Assembly: GCF_001421785.1 (NCBI RefSeq)
Contig: NZ_LMLB01000001.1
Span: 1,415,663-1,479,662 of the forward strand
DNA from: Sphingomonas sp. Leaf33
GTDB taxonomy: Bacteria; Pseudomonadota; Alphaproteobacteria; Sphingomonadales; Sphingomonadaceae
DNA: 64,000 nt
Direction: 5' to 3'
This document shows positions 1-8,839 of the stretch, one piece after another. The stretch's first letter is position 1, and the number at the start of each line of letters is the position of its first letter. The translations under genes and the position numbers were made by a program. The notes below the pieces were generated by a model. That model did no database searches. It saw nothing but the letters and a program-made list of their open reading frames with translations, and was not told the DNA's origin.

Positions 1-1
1 C

Positions 2-253
2 GCCCAGGTGAACGCCGGCCGATCGTTCGGTCCGCGATCCGCGCTGACCGCGGACGCCTATGTCACCTATTTCGACAGCGGCTTGGGCGGTGCGCCCAAC
101 GTGCTCGGGGCAGGCGCCAACACCAGCTATTCCTACACCTTCGGCCGGCTGGGCGCGATCGCGTCGCTGGGCGTCTATGCGTTCGACCAGGACAACATCG
201 GCTCCGACGTGTCCGGTCAGGCCTTGCTCGGCCTGCGCTACTCGCTGCGCTGA
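2..253 (+). CDS. C-terminal part of an outer-membrane beta-barrel protein, probably XrtA-locus associated (5' truncated)
   Basis: The reading frame is open from the window edge to a TGA at 251-253, so only about the last 83 residues are seen. They alternate polar and hydrophobic/aromatic residues in strand-like runs (AYVTYFDS, TSYSYTFGRL, SLGVYAF), and the last strand (ALLGLRYSLR) lacks the usual terminal Phe/Trp. The gene lies 35 bases before the XrtA-associated ATPase gene. In sphingomonad exosortase loci that place is usually held by the PEP-CTERM-associated outer-membrane protein (TIGR03016 type), thought to help export the polysaccharide. The barrel is read from the pattern; the family name is inferred from the neighbours. 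Confidence 0.6.
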   Translation, partial: AQVNAGRSFGPRSALTADAYVTYFDSGLGGAPNVLGAGANTSYSYTFGRLGAIASLGVYAFDQDNIGSDVSGQALLGLRYSLR

Positions 254-288
254 TCCCGATTCCACGCCCCAAGAGAGGCATGACCACG

Positions 289-1935
289 ATGTACGAAGAT
301 CATTACGGGCTGACCGGTCGCCCCTTCCAATTGACGCCCGACCCGCGTTTTTGGTTCGATACCGCGACGCACAAGAAGGCGATGGCGTACCTCGGCTACG
401 GCCTGAGCCAGGGCGAGGGCTTCATCGTCATCACCGGCGACATCGGCGCGGGCAAGACCACGCTGGTCGGCCATCTGACCGACACGATTGACGCCGACCG
501 GCTGAACGTCATCAAGATCGTCTCCACCCAGATCGTCGCCGACGACCTGCTGCGCACGGTCTGCGCAGGCCTCGGCGTCGATGCCGACGGCATGACCAAG
601 GCGGCGATGCTGGCGAGCATCGAGCGCGGCCTGCACGCCACGGCGCGCGGCGGGCGCCGCACGCTGCTGATCGTCGATGAAGCGCAGGCTCTGCCGGTCG
701 ACAGCCTGGAGGAGCTGCGGATGCTCTCCAACTTCCAGGCCGGCGGCCATGCGATGTTGCAGATATTCCTGCTCGGTCAGCCCGAGTTCCGCGACAAGCT
801 GGCCGCGGATGGCCTCGACCAGCTGCGCCAGCGCGTCATCGCGATGCATCACCTGGGCCCGATGGAGGCCGACGAACTCGAAGGCTATCTGATCCACCGC
901 CTGAGCATCTGCGGCTGGACCGGCACGCCGCGGTTCAGGACGGATGCGCTGGCGACGATCTACGCCTGGTCGGGCGGCATCCCGCGCCGGATCAACAACC
1001 TGGTCAGCCGCGTACTGCTCTACGGCGCGATGGAGGGGATCGATACCTTCTCGGCTGCTCATGTCCACGCCGTCACCGACGACCTGGCGGTCGATGGGAT
1101 GCGGGGCGCGGTGGCACCCGCGCCCGTTCGGATTGAGACGCCCGAGCCCGAGTTCGAGCCGCCGGTCGATGCCGTAGCCGAGCTTGAGTTGGAGCCTGAG
1201 CCTGAGCCTGAACTCAAGCCTGAGCCTGCCCTCGTGCCCGAGCCTGCCCTCGCGCCCGAGCCGGAAATCTCTGTGAAAACGATCGAGGAAGAGCCTACCC
1301 CGGCACCGCGCCGGATCCAGGTCGAGACAACGGCCGGCGACGATACGCCCCTGCCGATCGCCGCCGACGACACCTTCGCGCCGGTCGACGAAGCACCCTT
1401 GGCGATCGCCGAGGATACACCCGTCGCGCGGACCGCGCCGGAACCGGTCGAGGACACGCCGATGCCGCCTGCCGCGACCGTGCGCGACGAACCGATCGCG
1501 ATGCGTCCCGTCGAGATCAGCAGCGCCCCGCGCCTGTTCGATCCCGTCAAGCTGCGCGGTCGCCGCTCGATCCTGGCCCCGGTCGACGCCGCGCCGGATG
1601 TCCCGGCCGAACCCGTCGTCGATACGACACCTGAGCCGGAGCCCGCGCACGACCCCGAACCCACGCCCATGCCGGACGCGATCGTCATGGAATGGCCGAT
1701 CCGCTCGCCCGAGCCTGAGCTTGCCGCCAATCCGGCGTCCGAGCCGGCTGCCGGATCGGAGCCTGAGGCGGTACCGGCGCCCGTCGCCGACCTCGACCTC
1801 GCGCGCCGGCTGGCCGCGATCGACAAGCGGATGGAGGAACAGGACGAGGCCCTGCGCCGGATGCTGACGCTGATGGTCGACTGGATGGAAGCCGGCCGCG
1901 GTGACAGCGGCGAAGTGCGCGGGCGGGCGGGTTAA
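289..1935 (+). CDS. XrtA/PEP-CTERM system-associated AAA ATPase (ExeA-like, TIGR03015 type)
   Basis: A cytoplasmic ATPase of the exosortase-linked polysaccharide locus. The N-terminus YGLTGRPFQLTPDPRF is characteristic of this ExeA/GspA-like family. Walker A is GDIGAGKTT near residue 50 and Walker B is LLIVDEAQAL near residue 125; the AAA domain fills about residues 1-270. The rest is a long low-complexity tail rich in Pro, Glu and Ala with PEPE/EPEL repeats, ending in a short coiled coil (ARRLAAIDKRMEEQDEALRRM). I chose the ATG at 289 because AGAGAGG lies at a good distance upstream and family members begin with M-Y; an in-frame ATG at 280 would be almost on top of that site. Function in chain-length control or export is inferred from family context. 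Confidence 0.9.
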   Translation: MYEDHYGLTGRPFQLTPDPRFWFDTATHKKAMAYLGYGLSQGEGFIVITGDIGAGKTTLVGHLTDTIDADRLNVIKIVSTQIVADDLLRTVCAGLGVDADGMTKAAMLASIERGLHATARGGRRTLLIVDEAQALPVDSLEELRMLSNFQAGGHAMLQIFLLGQPEFRDKLAADGLDQLRQRVIAMHHLGPMEADELEGYLIHRLSICGWTGTPRFRTDALATIYAWSGGIPRRINNLVSRVLLYGAMEGIDTFSAAHVHAVTDDLAVDGMRGAVAPAPVRIETPEPEFEPPVDAVAELELEPEPEPELKPEPALVPEPALAPEPEISVKTIEEEPTPAPRRIQVETTAGDDTPLPIAADDTFAPVDEAPLAIAEDTPVARTAPEPVEDTPMPPAATVRDEPIAMRPVEISSAPRLFDPVKLRGRRSILAPVDAAPDVPAEPVVDTTPEPEPAHDPEPTPMPDAIVMEWPIRSPEPELAANPASEPAAGSEPEAVPAPVADLDLARRLAAIDKRMEEQDEALRRMLTLMVDWMEAGRGDSGEVRGRAG

Positions 1936-1975
1936 CGCCGAACGTTCGCGCTTCAGTACGAGGCCTTACCCCCTC

Positions 1976-2071
1976 CGTTCGCCCTGAGCCTGTCGAAGGG
2001 CTGCCCTTCTTCGTGCCGCGAGCCGTTGCGTCTGCGTAGGGCAGGGCTTCGACGAGCTCAGCCCGAACGCG
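1976..2071. repeat. Dispersed palindromic repeat, paired inverted units
   Basis: The left unit CGTTCGCCCTGAGCCTGTCG and the right unit GACGAGCTCAGCCCGAACG are inverted copies of one module about 30 bases long. They flank a spacer containing TGCCGCGAGC. Related copies occur at 5174, 14629, 36492, 42731 and 43853. This one fills the gap between the ATPase and deacetylase genes. Confidence 0.85.
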
Positions 2072-2131
2072 TTGGTTTAGCATCGCCCGACACTGACGAC
2101 TTCGTAAGATATCCCCGATAGGCTGACCCCC

Positions 2132-2974
2132 ATGCAAAACGCCCTGTCCGTCGATGTCGAGGAATGGTTCCAGGTCGGCGCCTTCGAAACCACGATCGAC
2201 CGTGCCGACTGGGACGGTCTGGAGTCGCGGGTTGCCGACAATACCGCGCGCGTGCTCGACCTGTTCGGTGAGGCAGGCGTCAAGGCGACCTTCTTCACGC
2301 TCGGCTGGGTCGCCGAGCGGCACGGCGCGCTGATGCGGCGGATCGCGGGCGAAGGGCATGAGCTCGCCAGCCACGGCTACGATCACGCCCGCGTGTTCAC
2401 CTTCACGCCCGAGCAGTTCCGCGCCGATCTGCGCCGATCGCGCGCGGCACTGGAGGATGCCGGCGGCGTCGGCGTGATCGGATACCGCGCGCCGAGCTTC
2501 TCGATCGATCCGCGCAGTCCCTGGGCCCACAAGATTCTGGCCGAGGAAGGGTACACCTACTCCTCCAGCGTCGCGCCGATCGCGCACGATCATTATGGCT
2601 GGACGGAGTCGCCCACCGTCGCGCACCGGCCGGTCGCGGGGAACGATTTCATCGAGCTGCCGATCTCCACCATGCGCGTCGCCGGGCGCAGCGTGACAAC
2701 CGGTGGCGGCTTCTTTCGCCTGTTGCCGAATGTCGTGACCGACCGCGCGGTGACGGCGCTCAACGCCGACGCCGGGCGGCCGGGCATCTTCTATTTTCAC
2801 CCGTGGGAGATCGATCCCGGCCAGCCGCGCGTCGCGGACGCGCCGCTAAAGTCGAAGCTGCGGCACTACGCCCGCCTGGGCGCGATGGCGGGCAAGCTGC
2901 GCCAGTTGATCCGCCGCCACGACTGGGGCCGCGTCGATCACGTCGTGGCGCGCGAAGCGGAGCGGTTGCAGTGA
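2132..2974 (+). CDS. XrtA system polysaccharide deacetylase (TIGR03006 type)
   Basis: A 280-residue NodB-type deacetylase. The N-terminus LSVDVEEWFQV holds the metal-binding Asp typical of this family, and ASHGYDH near residue 77 supplies the SHxxxH-like ligands; YRAPSFSI and the late FHPWEID motif also match. It probably removes acetyl groups from the exosortase-associated exopolysaccharide. No signal peptide is visible, as usual for this subgroup. The stop overlaps the GTG start of the next gene (GTGA), suggesting translational coupling. Catalytic class is well supported; substrate is inferred from the locus. Confidence 0.92.
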   Translation: MQNALSVDVEEWFQVGAFETTIDRADWDGLESRVADNTARVLDLFGEAGVKATFFTLGWVAERHGALMRRIAGEGHELASHGYDHARVFTFTPEQFRADLRRSRAALEDAGGVGVIGYRAPSFSIDPRSPWAHKILAEEGYTYSSSVAPIAHDHYGWTESPTVAHRPVAGNDFIELPISTMRVAGRSVTTGGGFFRLLPNVVTDRAVTALNADAGRPGIFYFHPWEIDPGQPRVADAPLKSKLRHYARLGAMAGKLRQLIRRHDWGRVDHVVAREAERLQ

Positions 2975-4023
2975 CGATGCCGTTGCTCGCCAGGCCCGTC
3001 GCGATCCGCCGCGCGTCCGCGGGAGATGCCGCGCGCATCGCCGCCTATGTTGCCGGGCACCCCGACGGCACGCCGTTCCACCTCGCCGAATGGAGCGCCG
3101 CGGTCGCCAAAGGCTGTGGCCAGCAGGACCGCTATCTGGTCGCCGAAGGCGCGGACGGTGCGATTGCCGGCGTCCTGCCGCTGACGCTTGTCAGGTCCCG
3201 CCTGTTCGGCACCGCCCTCGTCTCCGCCGGTTTCGGCGTCGATGGCGGCGTGCTGGCCGACGACCACTCCACTGCGAGCGTGCTGGCCGAGGATGCCTGG
3301 CGCATCGCGCAGGCCGAGGGCGCCACCTCGCTCGAACTGCGCGGCGGTCTGGCTATCCAGGGTTTCCACACCAACACCGACAGCTATCTCGGCTTCGTCC
3401 GCGATCTGGCGGCCGACGATGCCGCGCAACTGACCGCGATCCCGCGCAAGCAGCGCGCCGAAGTCCGCAAGTCGTTCGACAAGGGCCTGGTCGTCGCCGT
3501 CGATGATGATCGCGCCGCGCACTACCGCGTCTATGCCGAATCGGTCCGTAACCTCGGCACGCCGGTCTTCCCCAAAGCGCTGTTCGCCGCCGTGCTCGAT
3601 GCGTTCGGCGATGCGGCCGATATCCTGACCGTCCGCCACGAGAGCGTACCCGTCGCCAGCGTGCTTAGCCTTTACTGGCGCGGCACGGTCTATCCTTACT
3701 GGGGCGGCGGCACCGAAGCCGCGCGCGGCCTGCGCGCGAACGACGCGATGTATTATGCGCTGATGAACCACGCGCGGGCGCGCGGGTGCACGCAGTTCGA
3801 TTTCGGCCGGTCGAAGGTCGGCACAGGCGCCGCGGCGTTCAAGCGCAACTGGGGGTTCGAGGGGCGACCGCTCGCCTATCACGTCCGCACCGCTGACGGC
3901 GCGGCGCCGCGCAGCGTCAATCCGCTCGACCCGAAGTACGCGCGCAAGATCGCGATGTGGAAGAAATTGCCGCTGCCGGTCGCCAATCTGATCGGGCCCT
4001 GGCTGTCGCGCGGGTTGGGGTGA
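2971..4023 (+). CDS. FemAB-like acyltransferase of the XrtA/PEP-CTERM locus
   Basis: About 350 residues with a GNAT/FemAB-like fold. The C-terminal half holds the marker stretches YPYWGGG, ANDAMYY and FDFGRSK, typical of the FemAB-related proteins (TIGR03019 type) in PEP-CTERM/XrtA loci. Translation probably starts at GTG 2971, whose last two bases form part of the deacetylase stop, or at ATG 2977; the open frame further upstream is only a shadow of the deacetylase. The stop overlaps the next start (TGATG). It may transfer an amino acid or acyl group to a cell-surface glycan or lipid, but the substrate is unknown. Confidence 0.88.
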   Translation: MTMPLLARPVAIRRASAGDAARIAAYVAGHPDGTPFHLAEWSAAVAKGCGQQDRYLVAEGADGAIAGVLPLTLVRSRLFGTALVSAGFGVDGGVLADDHSTASVLAEDAWRIAQAEGATSLELRGGLAIQGFHTNTDSYLGFVRDLAADDAAQLTAIPRKQRAEVRKSFDKGLVVAVDDDRAAHYRVYAESVRNLGTPVFPKALFAAVLDAFGDAADILTVRHESVPVASVLSLYWRGTVYPYWGGGTEAARGLRANDAMYYALMNHARARGCTQFDFGRSKVGTGAAAFKRNWGFEGRPLAYHVRTADGAAPRSVNPLDPKYARKIAMWKKLPLPVANLIGPWLSRGLG

Positions 4024-5306
4024 TGGACATCCTGTTCCTCGCCCACCGCGTGCCGTTCCCGCCCGACCGCGGGGACAAGATCCGCGCGTATAACGTGCTT
4101 AAATATCTGAGCGCGCGGACGAACGTCCATCTGGTCGCCTTCGCCGACGACCCGCGCGACCTCGAAACCCCCGATCTCTGCGCCAGCCAGCACATCGTGC
4201 CCCGCACCAAGTCGAAGCCGCGCGCCGCCGTCGAGGCCTTGGTAACGGGGCGATCGGTGTCGGAAGCCGCCTTCGCCGACGCGCAATTCCAGGCGGCGGT
4301 CGATCACGTGCTGGCAACGCATCCGATCGACGCCGTCTACGTCTTTTCCAGCGCGATGGCGCAATATCTGCCCGTCGATCTGCCCGCGCGGACGGTCATG
4401 GATTTCTGCGACGTCGATTCGGTGAAGTTCGGCGAATATGCCCGCGGTGCCGGTTTTCCGCAGCGCTGGCTGTTCCGGCGCGAGGAGCGGCTGCTCGGCC
4501 GGTTCGATCGCGCGGTGGCCGCGCACGTCGATGCCAGCCTGTTCGTCAGCGACGCGGAAGCCGCGCTGTTCCGCTCGATCGGTGGCCGGGGCGACATCCG
4601 CGTGATCGAAAACGGCATCGACACGGTAAAGTTCGACCCCGCCGCCGAATTCACGTCCGTCGATCCCGGCGCCCCGCTGATCGTCTTCACTGGACAGATG
4701 GACTACGCCCCGAACGTCGAGGCGGTGCGCTGGTTCGTGAGCGACATCCTGCCGGCGATCCGACAAGCCACCTTCGCCATCGTCGGCCGCGCGCCGACGC
4801 CGGAAGTGCAGGCGCTGGCCAGCGAGCGGGTGATCGTGACCGCCGAAGTCGCCGACGTCCGCGGCTGGCTGGCGGCGGCGAGCGTCGCGGTGGCGCCCTT
4901 GCGGATCGCGCGCGGCATCCAGAACAAGGTCCTCGAAGCGATGGCGATGGCGCGGCCGGTGGTCGTGTCCGACGCCGCGGCGGAAGGGATCGACCATGCC
5001 GGCACGCTGCGCACGGCCGGCGATGCTGCTGAGTTTGCGCGCGAGATATCCGGGCTGATCGCCGATCCTGCGGCCGGCGCCGCATTAGGTAAGGCGGCGC
5101 GGCGGCAGGTTCAGGCGCGCTACGGCTGGGACGCGCGGCTGGCGGGGTTGGACGCGCTAATCGACCTACCCAAGCCCGTTCGGGCTGAGCCTGTCGACGC
5201 CCTGCCCTTGTTGAACCCGGCGCGAGCCGAACAAGGACAGCACTTCGACAAGCTCAGTGCGAATGGGGAGCAGGTGGTCGACGTTCGTGAGGCTCGGTCA
5301 GCATGA
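4023..5306 (+). CDS. XrtA/PEP-CTERM system glycosyltransferase (TIGR03087 type)
   Basis: A GT4-like glycosyltransferase of 427 residues. The start MDILFLAHRVPFPPDRGDK is the family N-terminus, FTGQMDYAPNVEAVRWF opens the second Rossmann domain, and the nucleotide-sugar site is around residues 295-320 (GIQNKVLEAMAMARPVV). It probably adds sugars during exopolysaccharide assembly at the inner membrane. The last 45 or so residues (KPVRAEPVDALPLL..., HFDKLSANG) are the translation of a dispersed palindromic repeat and not part of the enzyme fold. The ATG overlaps the FemAB stop by one base, and the stop overlaps the xrtA ATG (ATGA). Confidence 0.9.
   Translation: MDILFLAHRVPFPPDRGDKIRAYNVLKYLSARTNVHLVAFADDPRDLETPDLCASQHIVPRTKSKPRAAVEALVTGRSVSEAAFADAQFQAAVDHVLATHPIDAVYVFSSAMAQYLPVDLPARTVMDFCDVDSVKFGEYARGAGFPQRWLFRREERLLGRFDRAVAAHVDASLFVSDAEAALFRSIGGRGDIRVIENGIDTVKFDPAAEFTSVDPGAPLIVFTGQMDYAPNVEAVRWFVSDILPAIRQATFAIVGRAPTPEVQALASERVIVTAEVADVRGWLAAASVAVAPLRIARGIQNKVLEAMAMARPVVVSDAAAEGIDHAGTLRTAGDAAEFAREISGLIADPAAGAALGKAARRQVQARYGWDARLAGLDALIDLPKPVRAEPVDALPLLNPARAEQGQHFDKLSANGEQVVDVREARSA
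5174..5267. repeat. Dispersed palindromic repeat inside the 3' end of the glycosyltransferase gene
   Basis: The left unit CCCGTTCGGGCTGAGCCTGT and the right unit CTTCGACAAGCTCAGTGCGA are inverted copies of the module seen at 1976. The repeat is translated as the C-terminal tail of the glycosyltransferase and lies 35 bases before the xrtA start. Confidence 0.85.
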
Positions 5307-6823
5307 CCATCGCCATCCCGCACGAGACCTTTATTACCGACCGCTGGCGCACTCCACTGGCCACCCTCGCCGGCGTCTGGGCGGCGCTTCTCGTCATCTT
5401 CAGCCGCGATGTGGGCGACCTCGCGCAGATCTACTGGAATTCGACGACCTTCGGGCATTGCCTGTTCGTCCTGCCGGTCGTCGGCTGGCTGATCTGGCAG
5501 CGTCGCGCCGAAGTTGCCCGTTTGAGCCCCGCCGCATGGTGGCCCGCGCTCGCTCTTGTCGGAGCCGGGGCGGGGGGCTGGTTCCTGGGCGACATCGCCG
5601 GGATCGCGCTGTTCCGGCACATCGGTCTCGTGCTGATGCTCCAGGGCGCCGTCGCCGCGCTGCTTGGGCCGCAGGTCGGCCGCGCGCTGCTCTTCCCGCT
5701 CGCCTACCTGCTTTTTCTTGTCCCCTTCGGCGAATCGCTCGACGCGCCGCTCCAGGTCGTCACCCGCGATATCGCGGTCCCGCTGCTCCACCTGTTCGGC
5801 GTGCCCGCGACGACCGATGGCGTGCTCATCACCACGCCGACCGGCTGGTTCGAGGTTGCGGAGGCGTGCTCGGGCGCGAAGTTCGTCATCGCGATGATCG
5901 CGTACGGCGCACTCGTCGCCAACGTCTGCTACGTCTCCTGGGCGCGCCGGGCGGCCTTCTTCGCCATGGCGATGGTCGTGCCGGTGCTGGCCAACGGCGC
6001 GCGTGCGTTTGGGACTATCTATGCCGCGCATCTGACGTCGGTCGAGGCCGCAACCGGCTTCGACCATATCGTCTATGGATGGGTGTTCTTCGCGCTCGTC
6101 ATGGCGGGCGTACTGGCGATCGGTTGGCGCTGGTTGGACCGCGATCCTGATGCCGCCTGGGTCGATATCGACCGCATCGCCACGACCCCGTTTCGTTCTG
6201 TGCACGGCGGCATCGTCGGCGGCATGGCCATCGCCATCGCCGCGCTGGCTTACCTGATCGGCGCCGTCGTCATTTCGCGCACCGACGCGCTGCCTGCGCA
6301 ACTCTTCCTGCCCGACGTGCCCGGCTGGAGCCGCGTCGGCATCGACAGCCGCGCGCTGTGGCAACCGAGCTATCCCACCGCCGACCACCGTTTGTATGCG
6401 CGCTACGCCGATCCGACCGGCCATGTCGTCGATGTCGCGGTGGCGGTCTATGCCGGCCAGCGCGAGGGACATGAACTCGTCGCCTTCGGCCAGGGCGTGC
6501 TCGCCGAAAACGACCGTTGGGTAAAGGTCATGGACGAAGCGCCCCTCGAAAACGGCCGGGTCGAGCGGATTACCACATCTGGTGCAGTGGAACGGCTGGT
6601 CGGAACTTGGTACCGCGTCGGCGATATGGTTACCGCGAGCGACAATCAGGTGAAGATGCAGACGCTGAAGGCGAAGCTCTTGGGTGGACGACAGGCAGGT
6701 GTGGCGCTGCACGTGTCGGCCGTGAAGGGCCGCGGTGCGGATGCGCGTGGGTCGATCGCCGCCTTCGTGGCCGCCGCGGGCTCGCCGGCCAGGATCGCCG
6801 ACACCATCCTGTCGGGGCGCTGA
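5303..6823 (+). CDS. xrtA: Exosortase A fused to an EpsI-type domain
   Basis: An inner-membrane cysteine transpeptidase that processes PEP-CTERM proteins. The first 280 or so residues hold about eight hydrophobic segments and the exosortase catalytic signature: Cys189 in AEACSGAKF, then VPVLANGARAFG with the conserved Arg, and a His in TGFDHIVYGW. From about residue 325 a soluble periplasmic domain follows (PDVPGWSRVG, AVYAGQREGHELV, TWYRVGD) that matches EpsI, usually a separate gene. The ATG overlaps the preceding stop as ATGA. No PEP-CTERM substrate gene is seen in the window. Confidence 0.93.
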   Translation: MTIAIPHETFITDRWRTPLATLAGVWAALLVIFSRDVGDLAQIYWNSTTFGHCLFVLPVVGWLIWQRRAEVARLSPAAWWPALALVGAGAGGWFLGDIAGIALFRHIGLVLMLQGAVAALLGPQVGRALLFPLAYLLFLVPFGESLDAPLQVVTRDIAVPLLHLFGVPATTDGVLITTPTGWFEVAEACSGAKFVIAMIAYGALVANVCYVSWARRAAFFAMAMVVPVLANGARAFGTIYAAHLTSVEAATGFDHIVYGWVFFALVMAGVLAIGWRWLDRDPDAAWVDIDRIATTPFRSVHGGIVGGMAIAIAALAYLIGAVVISRTDALPAQLFLPDVPGWSRVGIDSRALWQPSYPTADHRLYARYADPTGHVVDVAVAVYAGQREGHELVAFGQGVLAENDRWVKVMDEAPLENGRVERITTSGAVERLVGTWYRVGDMVTASDNQVKMQTLKAKLLGGRQAGVALHVSAVKGRGADARGSIAAFVAAAGSPARIADTILSGR

Positions 6824-6827
6824 GCGG

Positions 6828-8708
6828 ATGTGCGGCATCGCGGGGATTTTCTACCCCGGCACCCCGAAACCGGTCGATTCCGCACGCATCGTCGCGATGA
6901 CCGACGCGCAGGCGCACCGCGGGCCGGATGGGGCGGGGGTATGGACCGGCAGCGGCGTCGGGCTCGGCCATCGGCGCCTGTCGATCATCGATGTCGCCGG
7001 ATCGCCGCAGCCGATGCAGGCGGGCGCGCTTACCATCACGTACAACGGCGAGGTCTATAATTTCGCCGAACTGCGGACCGAGCTGGAGACGAAGGGCGCG
7101 CGGTTCGTCACGTCGGGCGATACCGAGGTCCTGCTCCACGGCTGGCGCGCGTGGGGCACGGGACTGCTCGACCGGCTGGTCGGCATGTTCGCCTTCGCCA
7201 TCCATGATGCCGGCGCCAACACGCTGACTTTGGTCCGCGATCGGTTGGGCGTGAAGCCGCTCCATTACGTCGAACTGAGCGATGGTGCCGTGGCGTTCGC
7301 GTCGGAACTCAAGGGCTTGCTGGCGCATCCTCTTGTCCGGCGTGAGGTCGATGTTCGCGCGGTCGAGGACTTCATGGCGCTCGGCTATGTCCCTGACCAT
7401 GCCTGCATCGTCGCTGGCGTGAAGAAACTTCCCGCTGCCGGCCTGCTCCAGCTCGAACGTGGGCGTCCGGTCCCGGTCCCGCGCCGCTGGTGGGACATCG
7501 ACTTTTCGCAGCGCGCCAAGGGCTCGGTAAAGGACCTCGAGGCCGAGATGATCGACCGCCTGCGCGCGTCGGTACGCAGCCGGATGGTCGCCGACGTGCC
7601 GCTGGGGGCGTTCCTATCGGGCGGGGTCGACAGCTCCGCCGTCGTCGCGCTGATGGCGGAAACGAGCCCGCGCGCGGTCAAGACGCTGTCGATCGGCTTC
7701 GATGAGGCCGGGCATGACGAAAGCGCCTACGCCCGCGCGGTTGCCGACCGCTTCGCCACCGATCACCGGACGCGCACCGTCGCGGCGGATGACTTCGCAC
7801 TGATCGACACGCTGGTCGCGGCGTTCGACGAACCCTTCGCCGATGCTTCCGCGCTCGCCACCTACCGGGTGTGCGAACTGGCGCGCGAGAGCGTAACGGT
7901 CGCGCTGTCGGGCGACGGCGCGGACGAGGCGTTCGCCGGCTACCGCCGCTATCGCTTCCACGCCGCGGAAGAGGGTGTCCGCGGCCTGTTGCCCGGCCAC
8001 CTGCGCCAAAAGGTCTTCGGCACGCTCGGCCGGCTCTATCCGAAGGCCGACTGGGCACCGCGACCGCTGCGGGCGAAGTCCACGCTGCTGGCGCTCGCGG
8101 ACGACGGCGCCACGGCGTACGCCCGCGCGGTCGGAGTGACGACGCCGGCAACGCGCGACCGTCTCTACGGCGATGCGTTCCGCCGCAGTCTGGGCGGCCA
8201 CCGCGGCGAGGATGCGATGATCGCGACGATGCGGGGTGCGCCGGCGCGCTCGGGCCTGGACGCCGCGCAATATGCCGACATCCATCACTGGCTGCCCGGC
8301 GACATCCTGACCAAGGTCGACCGCACGTCGATGGCGGTCAGCCTAGAAGCGCGTGAGCCGCTGCTCGATCACCGCCTGCTCGAATTCGCCGCGACCCTGC
8401 CGGAGCGGATGCGTATTCAGGGCGGTCAGGGCAAGTGGCTGATGAAGAAGGCGCTGGAGCCGTGGTTGCCCAACGACGTGCTGTACCGGCCGAAGATGGG
8501 CTTCGTGACGCCGGTCAGCGCGTGGTTCCGCCGCGAGCTTGCGGGCGAGGCGGCGGCATTGAGCAAGTCGCCGGTGCTGGGCGCTTGGTTCGACCGCACG
8601 GCGCTCGACCGGCTGGCCGACGATCACCGCGCCGGGCGCGCCGAGCATGGCCGGACCTTGTGGCAACTGGTGATGCTCGACCGCAGCGTGCGGCGGATGT
8701 TCACCTAA
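6828..8708 (+). CDS. XrtA/PEP-CTERM system amidotransferase (asparagine-synthase-like, TIGR03108 type)
   Basis: A 626-residue asparagine synthase (glutamine-hydrolysing) homologue. The ATG at 6828 puts the nucleophile at Cys2 (MCGIAGIF), as needed for the N-terminal glutaminase domain (about 1-200). The synthetase domain has the ATP-pyrophosphate loop LSGGVDSS and the later LSGDGADEAFAGY and TKVDRTSMAVSLEAREP signatures. It begins four bases after xrtA. Members of this subgroup are thought to amidate sugar acids or proteins of the exopolysaccharide system and not to make free asparagine. The open frame upstream of Cys2 is not part of the protein. Confidence 0.93.
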   Translation: MCGIAGIFYPGTPKPVDSARIVAMTDAQAHRGPDGAGVWTGSGVGLGHRRLSIIDVAGSPQPMQAGALTITYNGEVYNFAELRTELETKGARFVTSGDTEVLLHGWRAWGTGLLDRLVGMFAFAIHDAGANTLTLVRDRLGVKPLHYVELSDGAVAFASELKGLLAHPLVRREVDVRAVEDFMALGYVPDHACIVAGVKKLPAAGLLQLERGRPVPVPRRWWDIDFSQRAKGSVKDLEAEMIDRLRASVRSRMVADVPLGAFLSGGVDSSAVVALMAETSPRAVKTLSIGFDEAGHDESAYARAVADRFATDHRTRTVAADDFALIDTLVAAFDEPFADASALATYRVCELARESVTVALSGDGADEAFAGYRRYRFHAAEEGVRGLLPGHLRQKVFGTLGRLYPKADWAPRPLRAKSTLLALADDGATAYARAVGVTTPATRDRLYGDAFRRSLGGHRGEDAMIATMRGAPARSGLDAAQYADIHHWLPGDILTKVDRTSMAVSLEAREPLLDHRLLEFAATLPERMRIQGGQGKWLMKKALEPWLPNDVLYRPKMGFVTPVSAWFRRELAGEAAALSKSPVLGAWFDRTALDRLADDHRAGRAEHGRTLWQLVMLDRSVRRMFT

Positions 8709-8838
8709 ATCCTCCCCGGCACGGGGAGGGGGCCGCCGCCGCAGGCGGTGGTGGAGGGGGTGGGCCTAAATCGTCTCGCTTGCGGTGAGCCCCCTCCGTC
8801 ACGCTGCGCGTGCCACCTCCCCGTCCCGGGGAGGATTT
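8707..8838. repeat. Large palindromic intergenic element between converging genes
   Basis: The ends AAATCCTCCCCG (8707-8718) and CGGGGAGGATTT (8827-8838) are perfect inverted copies. Each end also folds on itself (CCTCCCCG/CGGGGAGG), and the interior has further GGAGGGG/CCCCTCC pairing. The element starts inside the amidotransferase stop codon and ends next to the stop of the small minus-strand gene, so it fills the whole gap and could terminate both transcripts. Confidence 0.8.
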
Positions 8839-8839
8839 C

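Noticed and set aside
5120..6838. A 572-codon minus-strand frame opposite xrtA
   Set aside because: It lies antisense to a clearly coding exosortase gene and has no recognisable motif.
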